Of a DNA stretch of 64,000 nucleotides, positions 52,408 through 64,000 are shown piece after piece. Each line of letters starts with the position of its first letter. The first letter of the stretch is position 1. The notes beneath the pieces are model-generated. The model saw only the letters and a list, made by a program, of their open reading frames with translations, had not been told where the DNA came from and searched no databases. The stretch comes from Siphonodentalium dalli (lineage: Eukaryota > Mollusca > Scaphopoda > Gadilida > Siphonodentaliidae). The position numbers and the translations under genes were made by a program. The DNA is taken from NCBI GenBank assembly GCA_032622095.1, contig CP136064.1, forward strand, positions 182,946,209 through 183,010,208. Direction: 5' to 3'.

Positions 52408-52548
52408 TAAGAAATGAATTAATGGGTGTGCATTATTGGGCGATACGGCGCAGTGGTCGTTGGGGGCACAGTTCGCGGTTCACATGTGCCCCAAATGACA
52501 ACAGCGCCGTATCCCACAATAACACACACCCACTACATTCATTTCTTA
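52408..52548. repeat. Foldback hairpin (unit 7)
   Basis: Same element and position within the unit. Confidence 0.75.
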
Positions 52549-53199
52549 GATAACCCTGATGGCAATTTCTTATCGATAGCCATTCAACCAGACGTTATTC
52601 ATTCGGGTATTTTTTCAGGTTGATCATATAGAAGCTTCGTCTGTGCCAGTTGTTTTGGTGTGAAATGAACATAGGACGACACAGTTGGTAAACAGGTTAA
52701 CATTATGTCACTCGTTTATCATGCCGTCAGGTACAACTTGTGCGACAACGTTAACCAGTTCACACACTTGAACATTCTATCTATTTATCGGGGTAACTTT
52801 AGCATTCTTAATATGTTTTTGTGGCGTGACAGGTCATTCTCTCACAACGTCTTGGGCTATTCTTGTCGAATGATGCTGATTTGAAAACTTTGGAGATTAA
52901 ACACTCTTAAATTATTCTTCTAAGTTTGTCTTTGAACTTTGGAGACATTTGCAAAGGACAAGACTATCCGCATTATTTGACATTTTGAACTTTCCCCAAA
53001 AGACAATCCATTTTGAGAATGCCTGACACGATTTCACCATCTATCAACATTTCCGTTCTGAATATAGCCCTCATCTCCTGAAGTGAGCTGCGTATTATAT
53101 AACATAGGAGACACAAGGATCCAACAGCACAGTGTGGAACAATGGGTCATTGACAAAGTGGTCATGAATTGAAAGTCAGAGTTAGATATGTACAATGCA

Positions 53200-53205
53200 T
53201 TTATT
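53200..53205 (-). terminator. Poly(A) signal of gene copy 7
   Basis: AATAAA on the minus strand, same relative position. Confidence 0.55.
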
Positions 53206-53654
53206 AAATTTACAATACAGTTGATGACATGATTGTGGTAGATAAAAAGAAACATTTATGCAAACGACCATCGTAGGGTGTCATTGCAGGGTATCATGGA
53301 GACACATTAGTTAAACACATAGAGCAACGTGTATAGATACCTGAACATTAGAACATGAGCATACATGTACATAACAAATTCCGTTGCCCGGTATCTTCGA
53401 CTAAATATACGTGGAAAACTATACACGTGTATTGGTAATGATGTTGGAGCGTTGATTAACTAAGAAGAGAAATATATTAGAATTGTCTGAACAGGGACCA
53501 CCAACGGAAACAGTGAAACAGTCCTGTGCTACTTCTCAGGCGATGCTCCGTCTATCCCGGTGAATATCATCGTGTGAAGACCTTGCATGTCTGTTCGATG
53601 ATTTTTGTCATGACATCTCATCGTGAATAGCACTGTTTAGAAGTTATTGGTGAT

Positions 53655-55726
53655 TCAGCACAGACCGCACGTTTCCCTGCATCTCATTTGGATCCTGACG
53701 ACTCGATCGCAGAGTCTCCTCAGTTGGTTGCATCTGGCGGCAGAATACGAATCTTCACAGGGAACTGAAACAATTATAGGCGTATAGTAACAATTATAAC
53801 CACGTTGTATTTAAGTTCTTTGTACATGGTTAAAGACACGGTTGGCCTTGGCGGTGGGTATCCTGTGAAAATATCTCCACCCGTCAAAAAACCGCCACAA
53901 ACAGAAAGAACATAAAAATGTAGATAGACTTTGTCCGTATACAAATAAGAAATATCGCATAAACAGTATGTTATGGTCATATGTTTGACCATTGTTATGT
54001 AAACAAAAGCATAACAAGTTACTTTTCTGGTGTTTGTTTATATTATGATGGTAAACATAAAGAGCGTTCTTTGTTGGTGAATACCTGATATGGAACTAAT
54101 AAAGAGCGTTTATTCCATTTGTGTGTGATTAGCCAGTAGCATTGTGCTGTCTTCTGTAACACAATCAGGCTCTTGCTTAGGTAAAATATAGTAGGTCTTT
54201 ATGATAACATGCTGTTTACGCGATGGTCATGGTGTATATGAACGAAACTGTATGCGTTTTAATGTTTTTCTGTTTACGGTGTTTGGAACAAATATGAATA
54301 TTTTCGACAATTAAGGCCTCACGTGCCTTTAAAATAGAAATCAAAAAGATGTTGTATCTCTTCACTGAACTTTCTTCATAAACTTGGGGCTATAAACTAT
54401 TATTCGTTGGTAAGCGAGAACAGGTAAGGGGAGCCTCTGTCACTGGGAAATAATTTGTTCTATGAATCAGCACAGGAAATGTGGCTATCTTACTTTACAT
54501 CAATTTTGTTTGAAAATATCTTTTAAAAACACTTTAAGTGAAATGCATGCAATTCCAGAATGGTGTTTTTGTGTCTTATTTGTAATGTGGTTGAAACGTG
54601 CATTGAAAAGAAGTTCGATCTAATTTTTTGTTTGTTGTTGCCAGTGCTGTCGATAAGATATAGCGCATCTTTAAGTAGAAGGCGTCATGTGACTTGTCCT
54701 TGAACTTTACGAAAAATACCTCCTACTTAAAGCAGCGGCTCGTAATGTTCAGGGTTCAAAACTGAGATGAAACCAAATGATTAATTGCTCCTGTCAGTGC
54801 ACGATCGGATCACCAACGACCGAGAGAAACACAGCTTGATATATTATTGCTTATAGATACTACATGTCGCATAAAAGAACTCACTTATGTCGTATATAAT
54901 TTATCGTTTCAGAAGAAAACATGGGTCCAGTGTTTGTTCTGCTCGGAACATTCAAGAGCATTCAGTTTCATTATGTTCCTGATATGGCAACAATACATAG
55001 GGTTTATATCACGTATTGTGGAGAGAGCTCACGAATTGATATGGCTTCGACAAGACACCTGCATTCTAAACCATAACCCACAAAGTCACATAAGCTATGG
55101 GCACACTTAGCATAGTCTCGAGTTTTGTACCGCGTTGATCAGCAAAGCTGACGGGCAAACTTGTTCAACTGATCAGTTGCTAATTGTTCACAGACATTCG
55201 TTGAGTCAAATGACTTTCAGACTTTCAAGTACGCTTTTGTCAGCACCTATTCCCTGATTAAACATGATTAAATTATGAACTTACGTGGTTCCGCTGTCGT
55301 TGTTGTTGGGATCTCAGCGTCGACGCCGAACATAGCTGATCCACTCTGCACGTTCTGTGTTCTCCCTTGAAGACCGTATCTGTACATTAAATGTTCGGCT
55401 AACCATTTGGATAGTTTGATTCTCTGCGCTTCGCTCATGGGAGTCATGGCTCCCTCATTCGTGTCCGGCCCATGGATGAGATCCGCGAATTGTATCTGAG
55501 TCCTTCTCTTAGCTGTTTCCATTGGTTCATCGTCTCTCTCGGTCGGTACGCCGCCGCCCGTTGTGGTGTCTGATGTGTGTTTTTCGTTTGAATTTTCTCT
55601 GCGGGATAGTCGTGCATACAGTTGATCCATTTCGTCGGTCGTAACGTAGCTTTGTTCCCCAAATACATCAAGCATTATTATTGAGAAGATCACCGAAATG
55701 AACGCAACTTTTGTATACATCTGCAT
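53655..55726 (-). CDS. Secreted ShKT-domain precursor, copy 7, intact
   Basis: Exon 1 is about 56414-56368, exon 2 is 55739-55285 (CDS from 55726) and exon 3 CDS is 53764-53655. The 13-bp segment is at 55370-55382 and residue 63 is Glu. The predicted protein matches copy 6. Intron 2 has a G-to-A change near 54759 that is shared only with copy 8, so these two are the most recently separated pair. Confidence 0.8.
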
Positions 55727-56367
55727 CACAATTATTTCTCTGAAAAATAAAATTTCGAAATGAGTATACTACATGTATCACCAAATCGTGTGGTATTTCA
55801 GTGTTAGTCTTTCAAGAGTATTTAAAGGGTACATATGCCCAAGTATGGCGTGTGCACACATAATTGTTGTGACCCCGGGACGTGACAGATGCAAAAAAAC
55901 AAACTATGTTCAATTTGCTAGCTATGGTCAACTTTCTGGCGGATAACATAGCCATACGCAGGCAGATGAATGAAATATTTATATAACCACTTCGTATAAT
56001 TTTTTGAAACGACAGGACAAAGCGACAGAGGTTTATCGGGTCTTTTTTTAACTGTACGCACAGTCACGAGAGAGCGCTCTTTATTTCAAGATTAAAGTGG
56101 GTGATGTCCCTTTAAAATTCCGAACAAATTTTACAGGATGAGAACACTCTTACATGTATTTGTCGATCTAGCATATCCTTCATTTAAAAAATAACAACTT
56201 TTTGGCTGCTCATGAAAGATGTTCTATTCAGACCGCTCTATGCGGAATGTCTTTTAATTGCTGATAAATATCATCGCATCTGAAACGAATTGTACATTCA
56301 AATACAGGCAAAATTTGCCAGTGTATGAACGTATTCCTGAAGCGTATTTGGTAGAGCATTGACTTAC

Positions 56368-56446
56368 CTTTAGTACCGCGAGGTATGTTCGCCTGCTGTA
56401 AGTATGAATTGTTTGATTTGTTCTTCCAATGTGCACCTTATTTATA
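56368..56446 (-). promoter_or_regulatory. Core promoter and exon 1 of gene copy 7
   Basis: TATA box at 56446-56439, predicted start near 56414, donor after 56368. Confidence 0.65.
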
Positions 56447-57063
56447 GTGTCCTGTTCCGGATAATCTGGCATGTCCGACGCTAATATGACACCACAAAGA
56501 CAGTACTTTATTTTGGCAGTTATCTTGGATTGGGATAGGCTGAAATCATTCGGATAATCCCGGAGAATAAGACATCATAAAAGGAAATTAGCATTATTGG
56601 TCCGTATTGTGTGGATCATCGGATTAGGATAGGCCGAACTCATTCGGATAACCATGGCGAATCACTGTATAGTCATGAAAATTTACCCAAAAATCCTGCT
56701 ATTACAAGAATAGGAGAGATCGACACACGAACGAGCCGATTATAGTTTGAATATTATTGCGAATTTAAACAATGAGTAATATGCCACGTGTATTGTCGAT
56801 AATAACCTTACGCTGTGTATCGAATGATTCGGTGATTACTTTCACGACGGGGATGACATGGGGTATAATCTGATGGACTTCGGGTACGTTAAATTTTGCA
56901 GGCAATTCGACGTAGAGTGCTCTGAAAACATGAACATCTTACATACTGTATATGCCTCCCCGTTTACTTTTGGTTGTTATATAAGTGACATTTGTCCGAA
57001 ATGAGCCTATCTGGCAAGATCTAGTGTAATAATTCCTGGAATTTCATTGCTATAATAAGCGAT

Positions 57064-57095
<32 letters not shown>

Positions 57096-60000
57096 CCCAA
57101 ATGTTTTTGCAACAGATAGCCATTTTTGAATAAATTCATGAGAATTGTCCATGAAGTTTTTCCAGCCGTGTGAACGTAGTCTTATATATGGCAAAGAAAA
57201 TTGGTCAGACAAATACGCGTATACCGACTACAGTCAAGATTAATGTATATAGTTGTTTTAGTTTAACATGTTAAAGATGCCCACACGGATTGGACAACGA
57301 ATGAAGATAAGATACAAGCTATTATATTTTATGTCAGACTTGTGTCTTATACACACTCTCACCAGCGCGTAATGTGTGCATGGATACACAACGAAACATG
57401 CGTCTAACTTCAACCGCCATCTGAAGTGGCACCAACCACCGGACCATGAATCTGGTGTTACGCAAATTCTCCTGTAAACGGTAATCAGTTTTCTGCCCAA
57501 CAGAATTGACGGGTAGTATTTGTTCACAGTAACAGATCGTTGCTCGTGATCAACGAGAAACTCTTTTACTTATTATGCCAAGTATTGCATTCGTTAATCG
57601 CGATTATAAACATCCATGCTTATTATATACTAAATGTTGATAAACCACTCGCAGTGTCGTATCGTGCACCAGGTGTGTTGTCAATCATTTTATACACAAT
57701 TGAGTGGTTCCAATATAATATTTATCTCATCGCATAATAATCTTTGAGGGGTTTACACGCCTGAGCTGTGTCAGGATGTGGAATGTTTAGACAGACTTAC
57801 ACAGTAAACTACCCTATTGTTAACCTAGTGTACACCCTGAAGGAATCTGCTCTCTGGAGACAATTAATTAAGCAGTTTTCTGCGTAAGTTCGTCTAAACT
57901 GTCCACCTCCTGACATAGCCCAGTCGTGGAAACCTCTTAATTCTATTTCAGATAGAGAGGATGTGTTACGTTCAAGAATTCCACACGATTCGAGAACTTT
58001 TATGTGTCACAGTAGATATATATGTAAACTAATATGGTTTATTTATTATGCAACATTATGTGCTGTCCGCCACACGCAATATGGCACACAGAAGACGAAC
58101 CAGTAAGAACTTTGTGGCTCATTGTTTGATGCATAGTAAATATAATTCTGAATATGCCCACGTCCTGTATCATACGAATCTAACAATGGTCTAGTCACTG
58201 CTCATCAAACATCATCCCTCATGAGGGTTTGCAAAAACATTATAATAATAATACGCTTTATCAGAGCCAGTATCACAAAATAGGAGGGGTGGAATTCGTC
58301 ATGTGTAGGCATTATCATTACATGTAAATATAAACGATAAACGTTTTCGCAAAAAAATATATGAGAAAAAAACATTGATAACGCGTCTACTTCACAATTT
58401 GCTCACCCCAGTTAAATAGCCAAGGGTGTGCCCTTTCCAGAGATGCACATCGCGTCCTCGTACATTATGCCATCGCATAGTTATCGCGTTTTTGAAGAAA
58501 GCACCCGCATCTCAGTGGGATTTACCCTTCGCTCCAGATAAATCTCGCACCAATCTGCCCTGAAAGGCGGACAGCTTTCACGAGTTCCTATCGCGTGAAA
58601 GAAATTAGCGTGCAACCAGGCATAGCCGGTAATTCTCGTCAACATCGGAACGCGGGCTTTTTTTAAACATGCTGCTCGCCGTTGATGGCAGCGTGAGACA
58701 TACGATTTGGAGTCCATCCGACCATGGGTTGACTTCGCGGGCCAGGAAGGTTTCGCACCTCACCCGGACTTGATGTCATTCAAGTTGATGGGGTGGGGTG
58801 GGGTGGGCTTCAATGACCTTGACCCTAAGATTTCCTTGACCTCTGATACTCGACATCATGGCGATTTCAAGGGCTAATTTTGCGAGTTATATATAGCGAT
58901 GTACGCGCTTATGACAATATGCAGAGCACGATATGGCTGTCCCTGTTAAAACTGCAGGTCACAGGGAGGCCTCTACATACCTATATTCCTGGGCCTGTAG
59001 CCGACGTGGGACCATGATCTCAATGTGACCTTGACCTCTAGAAACTAACATCGGGGACGAGTGAAATTGCGCGTAAAACACCGTATATGCTGGGCTATGG
59101 CGATTTGGACAAGCGCATTTTATAATCATATTACGCTCAACGGTGATTTATCGAAAAAAAAAAAAAAATGTCCGTATCGCCCAGAATAGTTAGCGTACAC
59201 GTTATAGCGCGCGTGCGACCGATTTAATTGCGTGTAACAATGCGCTACCGCATCATTTCAAAATGCTCGCGAATCAGTAGAGTTATCATTTACTGTTATC
59301 ATTACTGCTATAATAACAAATTTAGTTTATGTTGAAAATCGACACAATTATTGTGGAAATAAACTGAAGAATACGGGAACTATTGGGCTCTATTCTGCAG
59401 ATGTATGATTTGTGAAGTTCGCCCGTTCACACATATAAAAAAAAAATATATAAAACACGGTATGTATCCAAATCCAATTCTTTGTTCCTTATGGGTACAT
59501 CATTTAAAATGCTGATTTTTTTGTTTGTTTGTTAGTTTAAACATATTTTATTGTATCATTTATGTACAAATGGGATTGGGGCACAAGTTATACAACTTAG
59601 ATAGCCCCTCTCCCCATATAATTACACACGTTATTATAACAACAATGTAGATCGAGTGAGACCTCCTATGTGTAATTCCCTCTACCCAATTATGTCCTAA
59701 TACATAATCTATCAAGTGGACGCGTCATATATTTACATAGCCCGTCTGTGTTAAACTAAATCCTGTCCAGGGTGATAGGTCAACTGTCAATTTGGTCACT
59801 CGTTTGATACCCCAATAACACACAGACCGTAACACGGACACGACTTCACAGATTGTTGGCCTAATCTGACATAATCACTTAAAGTGATCAGCAGAATAAT
59901 TGGGCGTACTTTTCAAAGTGCAGCCGAATTGCTTCTGAAACCAGTTATTTATATCTATCACGTTAGATATCATTGTTAAGTGCTTTGAACTCTTAAATTT

Positions 60001-60125
60001 CACTGTCGTTGTGTGCTGCGTGGGCTAGTCTCAAATTATCGGCAGATTTTTTGAAAATAAATAATAATACACACACGCAGCTCTGTATGGGAACAAATAA
60101 TCAAAATGTTATATAAATATAAATA

Positions 60126-60266
60126 TAAGAAATGAATTAATGGGTGTGCATTATTGGGCGATACGGCGCAGTGGTCGTTGGGGGCACAGTTCGCGGTTCA
60201 CATGTGCCCCAAATGACAACAGCGCCGTATCCCACAATAACACACACCCACTACATTCATTTCTTA
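60126..60266. repeat. Foldback hairpin (unit 8)
   Basis: Same element and position within the unit. Confidence 0.75.
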
Positions 60267-60917
60267 GATAACCCTGATGGCAATTTCTTATCGATAGCCA
60301 TTCAACCAGACGTTATTCATTCGGGTATTTTTTCAGGTTGATCATATAGAAGCTTCGTCTGTGCCAGTTGTTTTGGTGTGAAATGAACATAGGACGACAC
60401 AGTTGGTAAACAGGTTAACATTATGTCACTCGTTTATCATGCCGTCAGGTACAACTTGTGCGACAACGTTAACCAGTTCACACACTTGAACATTCTATCT
60501 ATTTATCGGGGTAACTTTAGCATTCTTAATATGTTTTTGTGGCGTGACAGGTCATTCTCTCACAACGTCTTGGGCTATTCTTGTCGAATGATGCTGATTT
60601 GAAAACTTTGGAGATTAAACACTCTTAAATTATTCTTCTAAGTTTGTCTTTGAACTTTGGAGACATTTGCAAAGGACAAGACTATCCGCATTATTTGACA
60701 TTTTGAACTTTCCCCAAAAGACAATCCATTTTGAGAATGCCTGACACGATTTCACCATCTATCAACATTTCCGTTCTGAATATAGCCCTCATCTCCTGAA
60801 GTGAGCTGCGTATTATATAACATAGGAGACACAAGGATCCAACAGCACAGTGTGGAACAATGGGTCATTGACAAAGTGGTCATGAATTGAAAGTCAGAGT
60901 TAGATATGTACAATGCA

Positions 60918-60923
60918 TTTATT
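60918..60923 (-). terminator. Poly(A) signal of gene copy 8
   Basis: AATAAA on the minus strand, same relative position. Confidence 0.55.
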
Positions 60924-61372
60924 AAATTTACAATACAGTTGATGACATGATTGTGGTAGATAAAAAGAAACATTTATGCAAACGACCATCGTAGGGTGTC
61001 ATTGCAGGGTATCATGGAGACACATTAGTTAAACACATAGAGCAACGTGTATAGATACCTGAACATTAGAACATGAGCATACATGTACATAACAAATTCC
61101 GTTGCCCGGTATCTTCGACTAAATATACGTGGAAAACTATACACGTGTATTGGTAATGATGTTGGAGCGTTGATTAACTAAGAAGAGAAATATATTAGAA
61201 TTGTCTGAACAGGGACCACCAACGGAAACAGTGAAACAGTCCTGTGCTACTTCTCAGGCGATGCTCCGTCTATCCCGGTGAATATCATCGTGTGAAGACC
61301 TTGCATGTCAGTTCGATGATTTTTGTCATGACATCTCATCGTGAATAGCACTGTTTAGAAGTTATTGGTGAT

Positions 61373-63444
61373 TCAGCACAGACCGCACGTTTCCCTGCAT
61401 CTCATTTGGATCCTGACGACTCGATCGCAGAGTCTCCTCAGTTGGTTGCATCTGGCGGCAGAATACGAATCTTCACAGGGAACTGAAACAATTATAGGCG
61501 TATAGTAACAATTATAACCACGTTGTATTTAAGTTCTTTGTACATGGTTAAAGACACGGTTGGCCTTGGCGGTGGGTATCCTGTGAAAATATCTCCACCC
61601 GTCAAAAAACCGCCACAAACAGAAAGAACATAAAAATGTAGATAGACTTTGTCCGTATACAAATAAGAAATATCGCATAAACAGTATGTTATGGTCATAT
61701 GTTTGACCATTGTTATGTAAACAAAAGCATAACAAGTTACTTTTCTGGTGTTTGTTTATATTATGATGGTAAACATAAAGAGCGTTCTTTGTTGGTGAAT
61801 ACCTGATATGGAACTAATAAAGAGCGTTTATTCCATTTGTGTGTGATTAGCCAGTAGCATTGTGCTGTCTTCTGTAACACAATCAGGCTCTTGCTTAGGT
61901 AAAATATAGTAGGTCTTTATGATAACATGCTGTTTACGCGATGGTCATGGTGTATATGAACGAAACTGTATGCGTTTTAATGTTTTTCTGTTTACGGTGT
62001 TTGGAACAAATATGAATATTTTCGACAATTAAGGCCTCACGTGCCTTTAAAATAGAAATCAAAAAGATGTTGTATCTCTTCACTGAACTTTCTTCATAAA
62101 CTTGGGGCTATAAACTATTATTCGTTGGTAAGCGAGAACAGGTAAGGGGAGCCTCTGTCACTGGGAAATAATTTGTTCTATGAATCAGCACAGGAAATGT
62201 GGCTATCTTACTTTACATCAATTTTGTTTGAAAATATCTTTTAAAAACACTTTAAGTGAAATGCATGCAATTCCAGAATGGTGTTTTTGTGTCTTATTTG
62301 TAATGTGGTTGAAACGTGCATTGAAAAGAAGTTCGATCTAATTTTTTGTTTGTTGTTGCCAGTGCTGTCGATAAGATATAGCGCATCTTTAAGTAGAAGG
62401 CGTCATGTGACTTGTCCTTGAACTTTACGAAAAATACCTCCTACTTAAAGCAGCGGCTCGTAATGTTCAGGGTTCAAAACTGAGATGAAACCAAATGATT
62501 AATTGCTCCTGTCAGTGCACGATCGGATCACCAACGACCGAGAGAAACACAGCTTGATATATTATTGCTTATAGATACTACATGTCGCATAAAAGAACTC
62601 ACTTATGTCGTATATAATTTATCGTTTCAGAAGAAAACATGGGTCCAGTGTTTGTTCTGCTCGGAACATTCAAGAGCATTCAGTTTCATTATGTTCCTGA
62701 TATGGCAACAATACATAGGGTTTATATCACGTATTGTGGAGAGAGCTCACGAATTGATATGGCTTCGACAAGACACCTGCATTCTAAACCATAACCCACA
62801 AAGTCACATAAGCTATGGGCACACTTAGCATAGTCTCGAGTTTTGTACCGCGTTGATCAGCAAAGCTGACGGGCAAACTTGTTCAACTGATCAGTTGCTA
62901 ATTGTTCACAGACATTCGTTGAGTCAAATGACTTTCAGACTTTCAAGTACGCTTTTGTCAGCACCTATTCCCTGATTAAACATGATTAAATTATGAACTT
63001 ACGTGGTTCCGCTGTCGTTGTTGTTGGGATCTCAGCGTCGACGCCGAACATAGCTGATCCACTCTGCACGTTCTGTGTTCTCCCTTGAAGACCGTATCTG
63101 TACATTAAATGTTCGGCTAACCATTTGGATAGTTTGATTCTCTGCGCTTCGCTCATGGGAGTCATGGCTCCCTCATTCGTGTCCGGCCCATGGATGAGAT
63201 CCGCGAATTGTATCTGAGTCCTTCTCTTAGCTGTTTCCATTGGTTCATCGTCTCTCTCGGTCGGTACGCCGCCGCCCGTTGTGGTGTCTGATGTGTGTTT
63301 TTCGTTTGAATTTTCTCTGCGGGATAGTCGTGCATACAGTTGATCCATTTCGTCGGTCGTAACGTAGCTTTGTTCCCCAAATACATCAAGCATTATTATT
63401 GAGAAGATCACCGAAATGAACGCAACTTTTGTATACATCTGCAT
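61373..63444 (-). CDS. Secreted ShKT-domain precursor, copy 8, intact; promoter outside window
   Basis: Exon 2 is 63457-63003 (CDS from 63444) and exon 3 CDS is 61482-61373. The 13-bp segment is at 63088-63100 and residue 63 is Glu. Its exon 1 and TATA box should fall about 150 bp beyond the right edge, judged by the other units, so only part of intron 1 is visible. The 3' UTR has a private T-to-A change near 61310. Both coding exons are otherwise the same as in copies 6 and 7. Confidence 0.78.
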
Positions 63445-64000
63445 CACAATTATTTCTCTGAAAAATAAAATTTCGAAATGAGTATACTACATGTATCACC
63501 AAATCGTGTGGTATTTCAGTGTTAGTCTTTCAAGAGTATTTAAAGGGTACATATGCCCAAGTATGGCGTGTGCACACATAATTGTTGTGACCCCGGGACG
63601 TGACAGATGCAAAAAAACAAACTATGTTCAATTTGCTAGCTATGGTCAACTTTCTGGCGGATAACATAGCCATACGCAGGCAGATGAATGAAATATTTAT
63701 ATAACCACTTCGTATAATTTTTTGAAACGACAGGACAAAGCGACAGAGGTTTATCGGGTCTTTTTTTAACTGTACGCACAGTCACGAGAGAGCGCTCTTT
63801 ATTTCAAGATTAAAGTGGGTGATGTCCCTTTAAAATTCCGAACAATTTTTACAGGATGAGAACACTCTTACATGTATTTGTCGATCTAGCATATCCTTCA
63901 TTTAAAAAATAACAACTTTTTGGCTGCTCATGAAAGATGTTCTATTCAGACCGCTCTATGCGGAATGTCTTTTAATTGCTGATAAATATCATCGCATCTG
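63297..64000. repeat. Tandem array unit 9, first 704 bp
   Basis: It continues the array to the right edge, so the array does not end in this window. It covers the first part of exon 2 and most of intron 1 of the rightmost gene. A one-base difference lies near 63846. Confidence 0.97.

Larger units (their letters stand above)
47859..55578. repeat. Tandem array unit 7 (7720 bp)
   Basis: A B-lineage unit whose (AT)n tract is one dinucleotide longer (49350-49377). It shares with unit 8 the A-to-T change near 51535 and the G-to-A change near 54759. Confidence 0.98.
55579..63296. repeat. Tandem array unit 8 (7718 bp)
   Basis: A B-lineage unit closest to unit 7. Private changes lie near 56733, 57824 and 61310 (the last in the 3' UTR of its gene). 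Confidence 0.98.

Noticed and set aside
1-64000. CRISPR array or ribosomal-type repeat
   Set aside because: The unit is 7.7 kb with an intron-containing protein gene; there are no short spaced repeats and no rRNA-like sequence.

Overview
The window is eukaryotic, most likely from a marine invertebrate animal: AT-rich, intron-containing, with TATA promoters, GT-AG splice sites, a poly(A) signal, microsatellites and a TTAA-flanked DNA transposon, and no bacterial-style gene packing. I cannot fix the phylum. Repeated TGACCTTGACCT-type motifs and the ShKT-domain protein would suit a mollusc, annelid or cnidarian.

Layout: the whole window is one head-to-tail tandem array with no unique DNA at either end. 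The unit is about 7.71 kb. There are eight full units (starting at 1, 7711, 15425, 23139, 32422, 40140, 47859 and 55579) and a 704-bp start of a ninth (63297-64000). Units differ by only a few substitutions and small indels. The fourth is 9283 bp because it carries a 1561-bp piggyBac-type non-autonomous element (26510-28070).

Each unit carries one minus-strand gene that simple ORF calling misses. It has a TATA box, a short noncoding exon 1, a 0.63-kb intron, exon 2 (signal peptide plus a long cysteine-free propeptide), a 1.52-kb phase-1 intron, and a short exon 3 that encodes a six-cysteine ShKT domain ending exactly at the last cysteine. A poly(A) signal lies about 450 bp after the stop. The predicted precursor is 183 residues. 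ShKT domains occur in sea-anemone potassium-channel toxins but also in many enzymes and secreted peptides; whether this one is a toxin is unknown.

Five of the eight complete genes (the right-hand ones) have an open frame. The three left-hand ones share a 13-bp deletion in exon 2 that puts the ShKT exon out of frame, although that exon is unchanged. A ninth gene is cut by the left edge, and the rightmost gene lacks its promoter because the window ends. The remaining roughly 4.5 kb of each unit is spacer with a 141-bp foldback hairpin, an (AT)n tract, a G-rich tract and no convincing gene. Shared variants show a left (A) and a right (B) lineage meeting inside unit 4, and neighbouring units are the most alike, as expected from unequal crossing-over or gene conversion.
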